Shown here piece after piece: positions 36,272 to 51,200 of a stretch of 64,000 nt of DNA. The stretch comes from Mariniblastus fucicola (GTDB lineage Bacteria; Planctomycetota; Planctomycetia; Pirellulales; Pirellulaceae). Where the stretch lies: assembly GCF_008087665.1 (NCBI RefSeq), contig NZ_CP042912.1:372001-436000 (forward strand), given 5' to 3'. The notes beneath the pieces were generated by a model. That model did not search any database. It saw only the letters and a program-made list of their open reading frames with translations, and was not told where the DNA came from. The translations under genes were made by a program, and so were the position numbers. The stretch's first letter is position 1; the number at the start of each line of letters is the position of its first letter.

Positions 36272-39200
36272 CTATGGGCCCACGTCTGGTCTCACGGTCA
36301 CCTCGTCAAACGGGATAGAGATACTGATCCCGATTGAGGCCTCAGCTGATCCGGAAATGTCTGGGCCGTTGCCTCGTTGGATCACGGAGGCGCCAACTCC
36401 CGTGTCACCACCATTGAAAAATGGAACGCTTGCTCCCAGTCCAAAGCCCTGAATCGTTGCTTGGGCCCCAAATGAGAAGTCGAAACTTAGTCCCAAGGTT
36501 TCCGCGAGGCTCTTGAAGCGGCCTGTAAGACCGAGCGATATTCCGGCTGAGAGACTTGCGCTGAGGAAGGCTCCGTTAAACTGAGCGCCCGAGTTTCCAA
36601 AGAATGCTGGCGAGTACAGCGTCGTATCTCCAAACGAAAACGATGACAGGACGGACGCGAATTCTGAAGGCAATGCATTGATTTGTAAAGCTTCATCGAC
36701 TGCGGCATTACTGGCGCGTCCGAAATGGTCTCTCGAATTGTCGAGAACTGCGTTTGCTTGCCGGTTGTTGCGTCGTTTGTTTTGAGCTTCGCGGGCCGAA
36801 AAGCTCTTTCCGAAGGACTCGGCCAATACAATTGTTAACGCAACGCCTGCACGATTGGTTTGAAGGTCAGCATCGCTTTGCAAAAGTCCTATGGTGACTG
36901 AAGCATCGTCGAGACCAAGAAATTTCATCGTGACCGTAACGGTGTCGCCTTCAAACTTGATCGACTCTCCCCGAGCGATTCCGATCGCACTTACAAGACC
37001 CTGCCCCAAACCGATCGCGATCAAACTGCTGCGGATTTGGTTTGTCTGGATTTGCTCAATTAAAGTCGTCAGCCCAGTTGGGTCAATCGTGTTCCGGGGA
37101 TCGTTAAGTGCGTACGCGTAGTCGTAGCGAGTTGCCGGTTGGAACGGATCGCCCTCGACGGGGTCCCGGCTGATAAATCGCCCTGTCGACGTGTCGTAGT
37201 AGCGAGCTCTCAGATAGATTAGCCCACCCGAAGCGTCCATCTCTTCGCCCAGGAATCCTCGCTCAATTCCTGTTGGCAGATCCTCGATCGACACCCCAAA
37301 TCCGGAATAGTCGATGGTTTGCGAGTCGTTGCCGTTTTCGCTGGTGACAAAGCGGACCGAACCGATGTCGTCGGTATGCAGAAATCGTTGCTCGCCGTTT
37401 CGTGTTTCGGCAAGCAAGCCGACTCCGAATGTGGTTGTTGACAATGTGTTCCCTGAAGCATCGTATGTTTCGACGACTTCCGGTAACTGGCCATTGGAGT
37501 CAAAAATGAAATACCGTTGCACTCCATCGACAGTCTCAGATACGCGAATTCCATCGACATTGTACTGGTACTGTGTTGTTTCGGTGATCCCGTTCGTGAT
37601 CCTCCGGACTTCAACTAGCCGTCCAAGTGAATTGAAGTCGTATTGAGTCTGATTGTTACTGTCGACAAACTCAAGGATCAGGTTTCCGTTGGAATCGTAT
37701 TGGAATGCTGTCGTGACAGAGCCCTGAACCGTTTCAGTCAGACGGTCGCTTGAATCGTAGGTGTAGGCAATTGATTCACTGCGCGAGTCGTTCAGAATCA
37801 AGCGATTTCCATTGCCGTCGTAGCTGTAACTGATCTCAAAGTTTGGAGACTCTGCGACAAAGTGCTGTTCAAGAATTAGCTGGTCTCGATCGTCATAGCT
37901 ATATTCGATTGTACTCATGCCATCTCGAACTTCCCGAACAATCAAGCCGCGATCGTCTCGAGTGTAAACCAGAGAGAGCACCGCGACGCCCGAATCATCA
38001 AGTGTTACGATTGACTTGATGAAACCAAATGCATCGTAAGAGATCGTTTCGGTCGTGCCATTGGCTCGATCGGTAGTAAACAGTCGACCAAATTGGTCGT
38101 AAGAATAAGTGACCAGAACGTCACCATCTTCGACAACTGTTTCAAGACGTCGCTGAGAATCGTAAGTGTACTCTGTTTGTGCACCGGGAGTCGAAACGCT
38201 GGCGATTAGCCCGCTGCCGTTGTACGCATACTCGATGAACCCGCCTGTTGGGTCATCGCGTCGTAGCAATCTGCCCTGGTCGTCGTAAGAATAGGCTACC
38301 TCGCCGAATGACTCGAAAACGCGCGACCGCCGGCCCTGTTCGTCGTATTCGATGCTGACCTCGTTGTTGTCACCGTCTGTACGACTGGTGATCTGCCCGA
38401 AATCGTTGAATCCAAATGACAGTTCACTACCATCGGCATTTGTGCTTTCGATGAGTCTGCCAGATGAGTCAAACCGGTCCTCAAGTCGACTGCCATCTGG
38501 CCGGACAACCGCCGTGCGACGTCCAGCATCGTCGTACTCGTACCGAGTCGTGTTTCCGTTGGCGTCCGTCGTACTCGAAATCAGCCCAAGTTCGTTGTAC
38601 GCAAACGTGGATTCGAATCCTTCGCCATCTCGAGTCAACGACAAGAGTCCATCGTTGTTGTAGCTGTACTCAAACACGACATTACCGGACTGGGTGACGC
38701 GAATGAGCTGTCCGACAGCATCATACTCATATCCAAACACACCGGTGCTGGTATTCGTTACGCTCGTGACTTGGCCAAGTTCATTGTATGTGAAGTCAAG
38801 ATTGTTTCCGTTGATCGTTTGCCGAGTCGTGTTGCCCAGAGCATCTTTCTCCGCGATGGTCGAGTCGCCCTGGACGCCAGTCAGCCCATTGAAAGCAGAA
38901 TTGGCGTCAAAGTCAGCATTGAAAATCTCTTCGTCACCAACGTTGGCACTGACCAATCTTCCAATGTCGTCGTAAATAAAATCTGTTTGGATTGGCTCTG
39001 CGTTGTTGTCAGAGTCACTGGTAAATCGGGTCACTGGCCGACCCGCAGCGTCAAACTCAAACGAGGTGATGCTGCCGTCAAAGCCCTCGATTCTGTTGAG
39101 CAATCCAGTCGATTCATCCAGCTCGGAGTCGAAAATGGTCAGTCCCGCCACGGTCTCTGATTTCGCCGTGCCATCAGCAAAGAACTCGCTGGTTGTTTCC

Positions 39201-42200
39201 ACGCCAAGAGGATCGATTTGTCGGATCAGGTTCCCAAGTTGATCGTACTCAAATTTGGAAAGCCCTCCTTCGCCGTCGGTGATCGACGTCGGATTTCCAT
39301 TGGCGTCGAAAGTTGTCGACGATGTGCTTGCCGTCTCGCCATCGGTTCCCAGCACTTCCGATATGGTAATCTGGCCATTGGCATCGTGCGTGAATCGCTG
39401 AACGATGCCTTCCGCTGATGTCATCTTGACCAATCGGCCCAAGTCGTCGAAATCTGATAGAAATGTTCGTCCCAACGCGTCTGTGGTCTGGATGGCATTA
39501 CCTTGCTGGTCACGAACCAAAGTCGTTGTGTTACCTGCCGCATCCGTTGCAGCGATCAGGTTTCCACGATCGTCGTATTCGAATCGAGTCGTTGAGCCCA
39601 ATGCGTCGGTCATCGAGCTGACCTGGTCGAAACCGTTGTACGTGTATGAGTTCACGTTCCCCATCGGGTCGGTCGATTGCAGGGCGTTTCCGCGACCGTC
39701 CAGAACAAGCGTTGTTGTGTCGCCCAAGGCGTTGGACGTCGAAGTCAAATTGCCAAACGCATCAAACGTTCGAACTGTTCGATTGCCCAAGCCGTCTGTC
39801 GTTGCAACTGGATTGCCCAACGAATCAAACTCGATAAAGCTCGTTCTGCCAAACTGGTCGGTAACTTCTTGCAGTCGGTTCTCAGGATCGAAACTCAACT
39901 CAAGCTCATTGCCGTTGACATCGAACGTGCGGTTGAGTCGACCGTCATCATCGTACTCAGTGCGCAACACCTCCTGTCCCAACGGATCCGATATGCTTGA
40001 CAGAAAATGGAAGTGAGTTGCATCGTATTGGTAGTCCACTGAATTTCCATTGCGATCTGTAACACGTACAAGGTCACCGACTGTGGAATACTCATAGTCG
40101 ACCGATTCGCCTGCCGGATCAACAATAGACGTAATTCTATTCCGGTTGTCGCGTTGAATCGAAATCAACGACCCGATCCCATCGCTCTCAATGCCGTCGT
40201 CTGTAAAGTTCAACGCGTTGCCGTTGCGGTCAGTAGCCATGTCCAACAAGCCTGTGGCACCATTAATTCGATAGACGATTCCACTGTCGGTTGTCAGTTC
40301 ATAGGATCCGCCAAAATTGGGCGCTGCTGGGTTGTAGGGTATGTTGCCCGGTCCGTAGAGTTCACCACGTTCGTTGACTTGAAGGTAGCCGTTGGCGCCA
40401 GTCGATAGCGTCGCGGTGACTCCTGGATCAGGCGTGAAATGCGGACGTGCAACAACAAGATCATCGCCTCCCAAACCCGGCAAGACTCTGATATCTGGGT
40501 TGAATGTGAATCCTTGGCGGCCTTCTCCGGGGATATTCAGGTACACCTTCACGCCGGGACGAAAGGCAGAGTAAATTCCGATGTCTTCGAGGCCACTCTT
40601 CGGCAGCCCAACCTGCAGGTTTGTGTCGCGGAACTCAAGTCGCCAGCCGTAACCGAACTCTCCTTCAACGTCGGCCTGTAAGGTGTCATAGACTCGCGTG
40701 ATCTGGATCGGAATGCCAGCGACCGGAACCACCATGTCGGTGAACTGCAACTGGAAATTACCGAGCTTCAACTCGCCAGCCAAACCAACGTTTTGCTCGG
40801 CAACATTCATAACACCGTTGCCCGATTCGACCTCTAGACGCAAAACGTATTCGTCGTTGCGTAACAGCGATGTGTCCCAAACGCCAAGCTCGCCGTTCAC
40901 AACCGCAGTGTCGCTGGTGGTGATCGTCGTGAATTCTGAATCATCGAAATGGCGATAGGACAACGTATACGAACCGAAGTTCTCATGGTTTGCCGTACCA
41001 ACGATCGATGCGAATCCAACAACCGTTCCGGCTTCTGCTGGGCTCGTGATCGCTGCGGTTGGAATTTCTTCGGCTCCAAGGCCCGTCCAACCTTCTGGAT
41101 AATCGAAATCGACGTCAATGGATTTGGTCGTGACGTTTCCGTTGACGTCGACGGCGGTTGCGACCAAGTTGATGTTGTTGAAGATGTAGTCTTCAAATTC
41201 AAAGGCAGCCTGTCCATTGGCGTCGAGCGGAATGTCGACGCCATTCGCGGTCAGCGTTAACGACGCAATGCCGACATTGTCGGTTGCTCTTGCGAACACC
41301 CGAATCGGACCCTGCCACGGCAGAATGTTTCGACCGTCTTCGTTGTTAAGATCGGAAAGCAGCAAGATCGGAGCAACGGAGTCTGCGACGACTTCGAGCG
41401 TGAACGATTGAGTCGTTGCGCCGCCACGCGGGTCGGTGACACGGACTTCGAAGTCATGCGAGCCAATCAAATCATTGTTGGTAGCCCAGCGAAGGCGGCC
41501 GAAGGTGTCGATCGTTGCGCCGTCTGGTCCGCTGATCAACTCGAATTGCAACGGATCAGAATCGGCGTCGTTGACCAACAAGTCGTATTGGAATTCTTCG
41601 CCAGCGAAGTGCTCTGCGGGCGCGAAACTGTTGGTGACCGGTACGCGATTCTCTGCGAGCACGTCCAATTCAAACGATTCAATTGAACTGGCACCACCGG
41701 CATCGGTCACAACCAACGTCACCACGGATTGCCCAGTCTGTCCTGCTACCGGAGTCCACGAAACGAGTCCGTTTTCATCAACGGCCAAGCCAGCAGGTCC
41801 GCGGCTAACGGAGTAGGACAGAGTTGTGCCTTCCGGATCGTTCGCTGTGATCTGATATTGATAGTCGCTGCCTACGGATGTGAATCGAGGAGCCTCTGAT
41901 TCAATCTGTGGCGGCAAGTTCACGACGCCATCGCCAACCAAAACAGAAAACGCTTGCGTGGAAGCGCCGCCGAATCCGTCGCTGACTTCGATGATGATCG
42001 TTTGTTGGCCCAGCTGCCCCGCGGTTGGCGTCCAGTTAATTTCGCCGGTTGTTTCCGCGATCGAAACGCCGTCTGGTGCTTCGAGCAATCGATACGTTAG
42101 CGGATCTCCTTCGGCGTCACGTGCGACGACTGAGTAAAGGAACGAACCGCCAACGTTGACTTCCGTTGTCGGCGTAGAAGCAATGACCGGTGGGCCGCCG

Positions 42201-45200
42201 GCACGCGTTACTTTAAGCGTGAAAGTTTGAGTCGTCGAAGCGCCATATGGATCGGTGACTTCGATCGTCACATCGGACTCGCCAAGCTGATCGCTAGCGG
42301 GAGTCCAACGAATCGTGCCGCGAGACGCGTCGATGCTCATGCCTTGCGGAGCGTTCACCAATTCAAAAGACAGCACGTCGCCGTCAGGATCGTTCACACT
42401 CAGGTCGTATCGGTACTCGTTGCCAATCACGGCAGACGACAGAGGACTCGATTCGATAACCGGCGCTCCGATGACAGGCCGTCCGACTACTGAAAGCGTG
42501 AACTCGAACGATTCTGTTTCGCCATCCAGGTTGGAGGCCAGCAGCTCAATCGTTTGCTCACCCAAGTCAGCCGAACCGGGCGTCCAACGCAAGGACCCGT
42601 CTGGTTCAACGTTGAGTCCCGTCGGACCAGAAACAAGCGACCATTGCAACGTGCGATTCAGCTGATCGGTGCCGCCAACTTTGGCAACGTAGTTTTGGCC
42701 AAGGCCGACTTCGGAGCGTGGATCGACGATGATGAACGGAGTTGTCGCTGGCGAATCGTTGGTGACGACAACAGTGAAGGCTTGTGTAACTGCGTTGCCA
42801 GCCGAATGGCTGACTTCGATCTCGAATGCGACGTTGCCGATGTCGCCGGAACCCGGATTCCAAAGAAGCCGGCCATTCGCGTCGATGGTCGTGGCTGTTG
42901 GAGCAGAAACAATCGCGAAGGACAGCTCGTCTCGTTCCGCATCCTGAACCACCAGGTCATAGACGAATGCTTTGCCGACGAAACCAGATGCTGGAGCAAC
43001 GCTCGTGATCGCGGGGACCGAATTGGGTGCGGCGACATTGACCGTGAAGCTCTGTAGGGCGATCGAGCCGTCCGCAGCGGTAGCTCGCAAGATCACAATC
43101 TGCTCTCCGACTTGATCGATCGTGGGACGCCACGCGACTTGCCCTGTGTTCGGATCGATCGACAGTCCGTCAGGGCCAAGCGAGATGTCATACGCGATCG
43201 CTTGATCCGAAATCCCGGTCGCTACCGACGCATATCGAAAGACCTCTCTGGCTTCGACCGTCGTCGGAGCAGTAGAAACAAAATGCACTCCGCCTGTCAC
43301 AGAAGTGTTCGTTGGCGCGACGACAATATCATTGCCTGTTGAAATCGTATCGGCGGAAAGATCAATCTCCAGTCCGCCGTCCGCGGATTCAACCCATCCG
43401 GCCGGCAAGTCGGCTCGTAAGTTATAGGTTCCGGCATCGAGACCCGCGATCGAGAAAACTCCGTCACGGTCGGTCGTCGACATAGGCTCGTCGGCATCGC
43501 GAACGCCGTTTTCATTCAGGTCAGCATAGACTTTCCAGTATCCGATTGAAGTCCCGTCTTCGGTTTGCAGCTGTCCCTGGATTTGGCTTGGCGGAAGCTG
43601 TGATGCGGCAACGTCAATAGTCGAGTCCGTATTGGCGGCTACGTTCACGTTTTGAAGTTCAACGCTTTCAAATCCTGCAACCGGCGCGACGCGAACGGGA
43701 TAGTCTCCCGGTAACAATCCGGCGAACTGGAAGTTTCCATCGGCATCGGTCGTGGTTTGGATTTCGTCCGGATCGGCGAACTGGTTGTCGTTGTCGTCCA
43801 GGAACACCAGCCAATTGCCCAAGCCATTTTCAGCCGCCGCGTTGGTGCCGTCGTTCTGGATGCCGTCGCCGTTAGTGTCATCAAAAATGGTTCCAGAAAT
43901 CTCGCCGCGAAGTTCCGCGACGATCTCAACGTCAAACGTCTGCGTCGTCATTCCGCCACGACCGTCTTCAACACCGATCGTGAACGAGTGAACGCCCGCA
44001 TTGGCCAAACCCGGAACAGGAGTCGGGCGCGTGCCGGCGGGAGTTAGTAGTCCTGTGTTCTCAAAGGAGGAATGATCGCGGACGGAAATCGTATTGTCGT
44101 CTTCGAATCGGTAGTCGAGCACGATTTGATCGTTGTCTTCGTATTGCCGCGTTAGTCCTTCCTGAATTTCCGCAGCAGAGCGGGCGACATTCCAGATTCG
44201 ATAGTTGTCGATCGTTGCGTAGGTTTCGAAACCGCTGATGCCTTGCCCAACTTGCGAGTCAAAGCCAGTGAAATGCAAGGACTGCGGCGCGATTTCAGAT
44301 GCAACTGCTTCTCCATCGACAAAGATCGTAGCCTCGCGTGTCGCATCGTCAAATGTGAAAGCAAAGTGATACCAGCGATCGGTCTCGGCGACAAAAGGAG
44401 TCACGATTTCAAAACCTTCTCCATTCTCATAGTCAAATTCCAGAACCAAATCCTGGTTGCCACGCATTTGAAGGTGATAGGTGAACGGACCATAACCAAA
44501 GTTGGCTTGATAGTCCTGCTTGATCAAAGTCATCCGCCCGTTGCTGGCGGTCAACTCGTGAAAGTTGTACCAACCCTCAACCGAAATGTTTTCCGGCTGA
44601 AGTGACTCGTCAGCCGGTATGGTAATGTTTCCTTGCGTATACACGCCCCCATAGCCAAGTTGAATCGCAGCGTCGGTTCTACCATCCCACCGTAGCAACC
44701 CCGTTACCGGATCAATCGTCGCGCCTTCTGGCCCATCGATGATTCGATAACGCAACGAATCGTTGTCGTCATCGATCGAGTTGACCTGGTATTCGAACGA
44801 TTCGTTGGCTCCAATCGTAGCCACTGGTTCCGTCGCGATCAGCGGTGCAGAATTTTCGGTGGATGGCTGCACGTCGATGATGAACTGCTGAGTCGCAACG
44901 CCACCATTGCCATCGTTGGCTTCAAGGGTCACTGTGTGCTGGCCAACTTGATCGGGTGAAGCAGCCCAAACTACTTCACCTGTGGTGCTGTCGATGAAAA
45001 GGCCGCCAGGACCATCGACAACTGAGTACTCAAGATCGTCACCATCGGGATCGATTGCATCCGCGTCGTAGCGGTAGACTTCGTTTGGATCAAAGCGATT
45101 GAAGATCACGCTGGCTGTATTGTCGCCAGAGTTGGCTACGATCAAGTCGACGCGGCCATCTTCGTCCGCATCGGCAGTCGTGACACGTGTCGGAGTATCA

Positions 45201-48200
45201 CCAACGGCGATCTGCTGAGCTCGCGCAAATTGACCGTTGCCCAAGCCGTAGTGCACACTCAAGACGTTGCTTTCAGGAAGCGTGATCGCCAGATCTACAT
45301 TGCCGTCGTCGTTGAGATCGACAACTGCGACGTCGCTTGGAGCAGATTCGGTAGAAACGTAAATTGGCGCGTCCACAGGCTGGAAGCCTATTCCACCGAC
45401 GATCATCACGCGATTCGTTTCAGGAAGAGTGACAACAGCGTCAATTGTGCCGTCATTGTTTGCATCGGCAAGTACAAACTTACTCGCTACATCGCCGAGC
45501 GAAACCGCCACAGGTGCATCCAGGGTTGTCGATCCGTTGCCAGTGAACACCCAAAGAGCGTTGTTGAATTCATCCAAGACAACGACATCCTGATCGCCGT
45601 CGCCATCAATGTCTGAAACTTCAACGTCAACCGGAGCACCATCGACATCGAAGTCGACGACGGCGTAGCCAGATTCCAAATCGCCAGTCAAAACCGAGAT
45701 CGAGCTTCCGGCGCGGTTTGCGGTAATCAACTCCAGCGTTCCGTCACCATCCAGGTCGGCTGCAGCAACGGTTTGCGGCGCACGTCCAACCAAAACATCC
45801 TTTATCCGCGTCAGTCCACCAAGATTGTCACCCACGAAAATCTTCAGCCGATCGTTGTCTTCATTGATCGCCAGGACTTCTTCGTTGCCGTCGCCGTTGA
45901 GGTCAACGGTCAGAACATCAACCAAACCATCGCGCGATCCGTAGAGGACATTGAGTTGACGGCTGATAAAAATGCTCGCTGTACTTGGTCGCATAATTAA
46001 ATCCAGGTGCCCGTCGTGGTCTATGTCCGCAAACTGGGGATCTCCGTAGTGGCTGGCAAAGTTATACCGTTCCGGTTTTGCAAAAGTTCCGTCGCCGAAT
46101 CCCAAGTTGATGTTGACCACTTCAGAGCCGTGAACGCGAACCAGATCGAGATTTCCATCTTCGTTGAAATCAATGAGCTTCGTCAGTTTTGAGCCATAGA
46201 GATTGATAGGCGTGTCAACATAAACGAAACTCGGATTTTGAAACGTGCCGTCGCCGTTGCCCAAGTGAACCATGTTGCCGTTGCCACTGAAAGTGACCAA
46301 GTCCAGGTGACCATCTTTATTTACATCTCCCGTATGTGATGCCAACTCAAGTGAAGTAATCGGTTCCACCTTTTCGTAGACCAACTCGAAAGTTCCGTCG
46401 CCCACGCCACGATACGTTTGCAATCGAGTGATGTTGTCTGCTCGTTCGAAGTTTACAAAATCGACGATGCCATCCTCATCGAAGTCTCCGATATCCATTG
46501 CGAGTCCAAGATTGGCCTCCAGGTCGATCACGTAGGAGAGATTGAATGATCCGGGATCGGCCGGATCGTTAAGCAGGGTCTCGACAACTCCATAAAGTCC
46601 AGATTTGGTCATGAAGTCCTGGTAACCATCGCCATTGAAATCTGCGATTCTGGCCACTGCGGAGCCGTATTGATACGCTGCAGTCAATTCAAGATAGGAT
46701 TGCTCGAACGTTCCGTCGCCATTTCCCAACAGGACTTGATGGTATCCCGCGATGGTTCCTGATCCACGACCACCGGCCGCCATCATGATGTCAAGGTTTC
46801 CGTCATTGTTGAAGTCGGTCAAAACCGCGTGATCACCGACGCGGCCAGGAGTCGCTTGAAAAGGTTCGGCAAACGTGCCATCGCCATTGCCAAGCCTGAT
46901 CATTCCACCGCCAAGCGTTAACAAGTCGATGTTTCCGTCATTGTTGAAATCACCTGGAACGACTTCGATATCTCCAGCGGCAGGTTCGCCATTGTCGAAC
47001 GTTCGACCTGCAGCAAATTCGCCCGGTCGAGTCCCCAGCACGACGCTTACGTTTTTGAAAGCGGTCACTCCGTACTGGCCAGTTCCGTTTTCGTAGAACA
47101 CCAGGTCGGAAATCCCATCCCGGTTGTAGTCGCCCGACAGGACACCAGCAACGAAGCCGTAGTTGTCCTGGTTGTCCTGGTTTGGCTGTCCATTCGGATC
47201 GATGGCTCCGAAGAATCCGGTGTCCGTAAAGAATCCAGTTCCGTCGTTCAACAATACTCGTGCTTCATCTGGCGAATCCCCCAGCGCCGAGCCAATCGTT
47301 GAGCCGATTAACAAATCCAGGTCTCCGTCGCCATCAATGTCGATCGGCCGATCGCTTCCCGCCGGGTTGCCAGCTCCATAATGCTGCCTGTTGAGGGTGG
47401 CTTCCTGAACTTCTGATTCAAATCCGTCGGCAGTTCCTTTGACAAGATAGTAATGTGAGTCAGAGTACTGCGTGTAAAACAGGTCCAGAAATCCGTCTCC
47501 AGTAAAGTCGGCGACTTGCAATGCCTGGTAGTAGGAAAAGCCGCCTTGGGGATACGCACCAATTACATCCGTTTCGATGAAGTTCGTACTGCCGTCGTTT
47601 GTCAGAACTTGAATTCCCCTGTCGCCACGGCGAGCTTGAACAATATCTTTGTCTCCATCGCCGTCGAGATCGAGGATCTGGAACCCGCGGCTTGTGTCGT
47701 TGCGAATAAAGGTATACGAATCGTCTGGATCAGAGTTTAGGCTGACGAACTCAGCAAATGTTCCGTCACCATTGCCCTCCAGCCATCCAATGTCGTCAAC
47801 GAATTGTCGCCGGCCGACCAAGTCCAGGTTGCCATCTTGATCCAGGTCAACGACTCTGAAATCGCTAATTCCTGATCCCTCAGACGTCTCGACGGTCGAC
47901 TGAAAGGTTCCGTCACCGTTTCCAAGAATCGTGTAGAGAGCAAAGAAAGGAGTGCCGCTAAACGACTGTGTATATCGGCTCCACACCAAGTCCGCTGTGC
48001 CATCACCATTGAGGTCGGCGACCGTAAAGTTCTCGAAAGGAAGCTTTGCTGTGAAATTAAATTGCTCAACGATGATCGGCTCACCAAATCCACCATCGCC
48101 GTCACCGAAGTTAATAACGACATTGTGAAAGTATCCATCGCGAGTCACGTTTGACCGGTGGTAGGTCAAGGAAGCCAAGTCAAGGATTCCGTCGCCGTTG

Positions 48201-51200
48201 AAGTCAGCCTGGTCGAGACCAAATATGTCGTTCACGTCAGTGCTGTTGATGAACGACGGCAAACCAACATCGACGTTGTAGCCGCCTTGAATGACGTTGC
48301 CCGTTTGTTCCGGTTCGCCGGTTGAGTAAGTCGTTTCGTCGTCGAAGCGCTCGTTTCCAGTTCCCTCGTGGACGCTAACAGTTTGATCATCGGAATTGAT
48401 CGTGACGATCCGCGGGCCCTGGAATCCGCTGATCACACCGACGCCGTTTGGATTGTCTCCTGTGGCCAACGTCGTGATTTCAAAACCGCTTGAAGCTGTT
48501 GCTTCAACCACTGGATCGGTTGTGAACACGGGTGGGCGATTCTGGAGCGACTCGACGACTTCGACAGTGAAGGTCTGTTCCGTGAAGAGTCCAAACGGAT
48601 CGGTCGCGCGAACCGTAATGCGATTGTTGCCGATGTTGTCAGCCGTTGGGTTCCAGGAGAGTACGCCACTGTTTTCATCGATCGAAACGGCTTCATTGCC
48701 ACGTGTGATGTTGTATCGCAGAGCCTGTCCTTCGTCCGGATCGATGGCGATGGCGGTGTAGCTGAGTTCACTCCCGGCTTCGACGATCGTTGGCGGAGTC
48801 GATGAAAATCCAGTCGGCGCTGAGTTGACTTCTGCCAGCAACGTCAGTTCAAACTGGAACTTTTCGTTGGCTTCATTGAGCCATTGGAAGTCACGCGTTC
48901 TCGCCGTATCACCAGGAGCAACCTGTCCGGTTTCTGAAGTCACGTCGATGTAGAAACGCCCGTCCGGCAATCGCCCATCAGGCTCGATGAAAGCGATTTG
49001 TACGTCAGAGAGATTCTTGATCACGGCCAGAATGCGACCGGAAACTGCGATGCGTCCGACATTGGTCAAAGCGATGTTCGTGAACAGGGCGTCGCTCTGT
49101 TCGTTAAAAGAAGTTTGACCGAAACGGGCCGTGAAGCTTTCGGTGACGTCTTGCAACAACGTGAAGTCCACCGGGGAATTCGTTTGACGGTTGTTGGCGA
49201 ATGAGGCGCCGAGCGGAGTGTCAATTTCGGAAGCACTGGTTTCGATATTCGAAATCGTGACTTTGGTTTGCGTGTCGCCGTCGTTGTTCACCAGTCGGAA
49301 AACCAGATTCGCTACCGTTCCTTCGGCGATGTGAGACAGGTCCAGCGTAACCGTATCGCCGGCCAGGATCGTGTTGACGCCAACCGCGGCAGATTCGCCT
49401 TCGGTCAAATTGAAAAACGCTTCGCGGTCGGAATTGAATCCATGCACCAATGGCTGACCATTGATATCAACGAGCGCGACTTCGAAAGCATCATTGACAA
49501 AGTTCGCGGCGGTATCGAATTCGGGTGCAAACTGAAAGCTCAGAGACTTTGCATCTGGGCCGACAACGACCTCGCGAGATTGCGTGCTTAGGAAGTCATC
49601 ATTCTCAAATAGCGTCAGCGTATCTGTCGCGTCGCCAACGGTGACATTGAATGACTCGGCAGCGCTTCCGCCGTTCCCGTCGCGGACTCGTACCGTGAAC
49701 GCAAAGGTTCCTACTGCAATCCTGCTGGCCGGAGACCACTGGATCAGGCCATCATCAGAAACGGTGGCTCCGTCGGGTGCTGAGGTAAGATCGAATGTCA
49801 GCGTGTCCATTGGTACGTCGCTGTCCGTTGCAACGGCTTGTATGGAAATGCTCTGTCCGGCTTCGATGGACATGTCTTCGATGGATTGAAGCACGGGCAA
49901 GACGTTCGATTCATTGACGATCACACGAAATCGCTGAGAATCCGACAGGCCTTCGGTGTCGCTGACTCTTACGTCAATGTTGAAAAAATCGACGGCTCCG
50001 GCGTATTCATTTGGCGTCCAGCGGAAGATTCCCGTTTCGGGGTCGAGCGAAGAGCCAACGGGTCCGCGGATCAGTTCAAACACCAGGTCGTCATCATTGC
50101 CGTTGGGATCGGAGGCAGTCAGTCGAATTTCCAACGGTTCCTGTTCGTCGATCTCGCGGTTTTCGATATAATCCAAAACCGGTGTTTGATTGTCGATCAA
50201 AACTTCGAAGGATTCGGATACCTGCCCGCCTTTGCCGTCAGCAACCTGAACGATGAATTCGAACGGATCGCTGCTGCCGAGTTGAGCCGCCGACGGCGTC
50301 CAGGAGATCTCGCCGCTGTCAGAAATTGTCGCTCCAGTGGGCGAATTGGTCAGCGAGAACACCAGTGTGTCATTGGGTCGATCGGGATCATTGGCTAATG
50401 TTTGAATCGAAAGAGACGCGTCGCGCGCGATGGTCAGATCATTGATCATCTCAATCGATGGATCACGGTTCACCTCATTGACGACGATTCGAAACCGTTT
50501 CTGATCGTAGAGTCCATCGGTGTCGGTGACTTTTACATCGATGTTAAAAAAGTAGCCGCCCGAAAACTCATTCGTTTCCCAGCGGAACTCGCCAGTGACC
50601 GGGTCGAGCGTGGCATTGATCGGAATGCGAACCGCTTCGTATCGCAGTTCATTGTTCGGCGTGTCGGCATCGGTTGCCGTCAGGTTGAAGGCGACCGAAT
50701 CCAGCTCGTCGATCGTGCGATTCTGAATCGGATCAAAGACCGGAGCTTGCTGGATCGGCGTTTCATTGATGGTGATGTTGAACTGTTCGATGTCGCTGCG
50801 CCCGGTCGAATCCGAAGCTCGAATGATGACCTCGAACGGGTTGTCGGGCGTGGTGGTCGACACCTGACGTCTGGTGACGCGCACATTGTCGATCAACCCG
50901 CCGAATCCGGGCGTTGTGCCGCGGCTTTTGCTGCGAAACTGAAGTTCTGTTTGATCACCGGAGAACTGTGAAAGGTTCACCGTCACGGTGCGAAAGTTCG
51001 TTGAGCTGTTGTTTGTACCATCGTCGGAAATTTCGCGAATGACGTTGCCGTCCCAGAGGATTTCGATCGCGTTGGTTTCCGCGTCGGCGCCGGCACGAGG
51101 CGAGAAATCGAATGTCAACTCATACAGATCGCCTTCTACGGTGTTAAACGATCGAGCAATCCCGTTGCGACCATCAAGCTCCAGATGCTGGCCTCCTTGA

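Noticed and set aside
45100-48350. Regularly spaced similar segments that could suggest a CRISPR array
   Set aside because: They are coding VCBS repeats of the giant gene, with calcium-loop motifs and without identical 25-40 base repeats.
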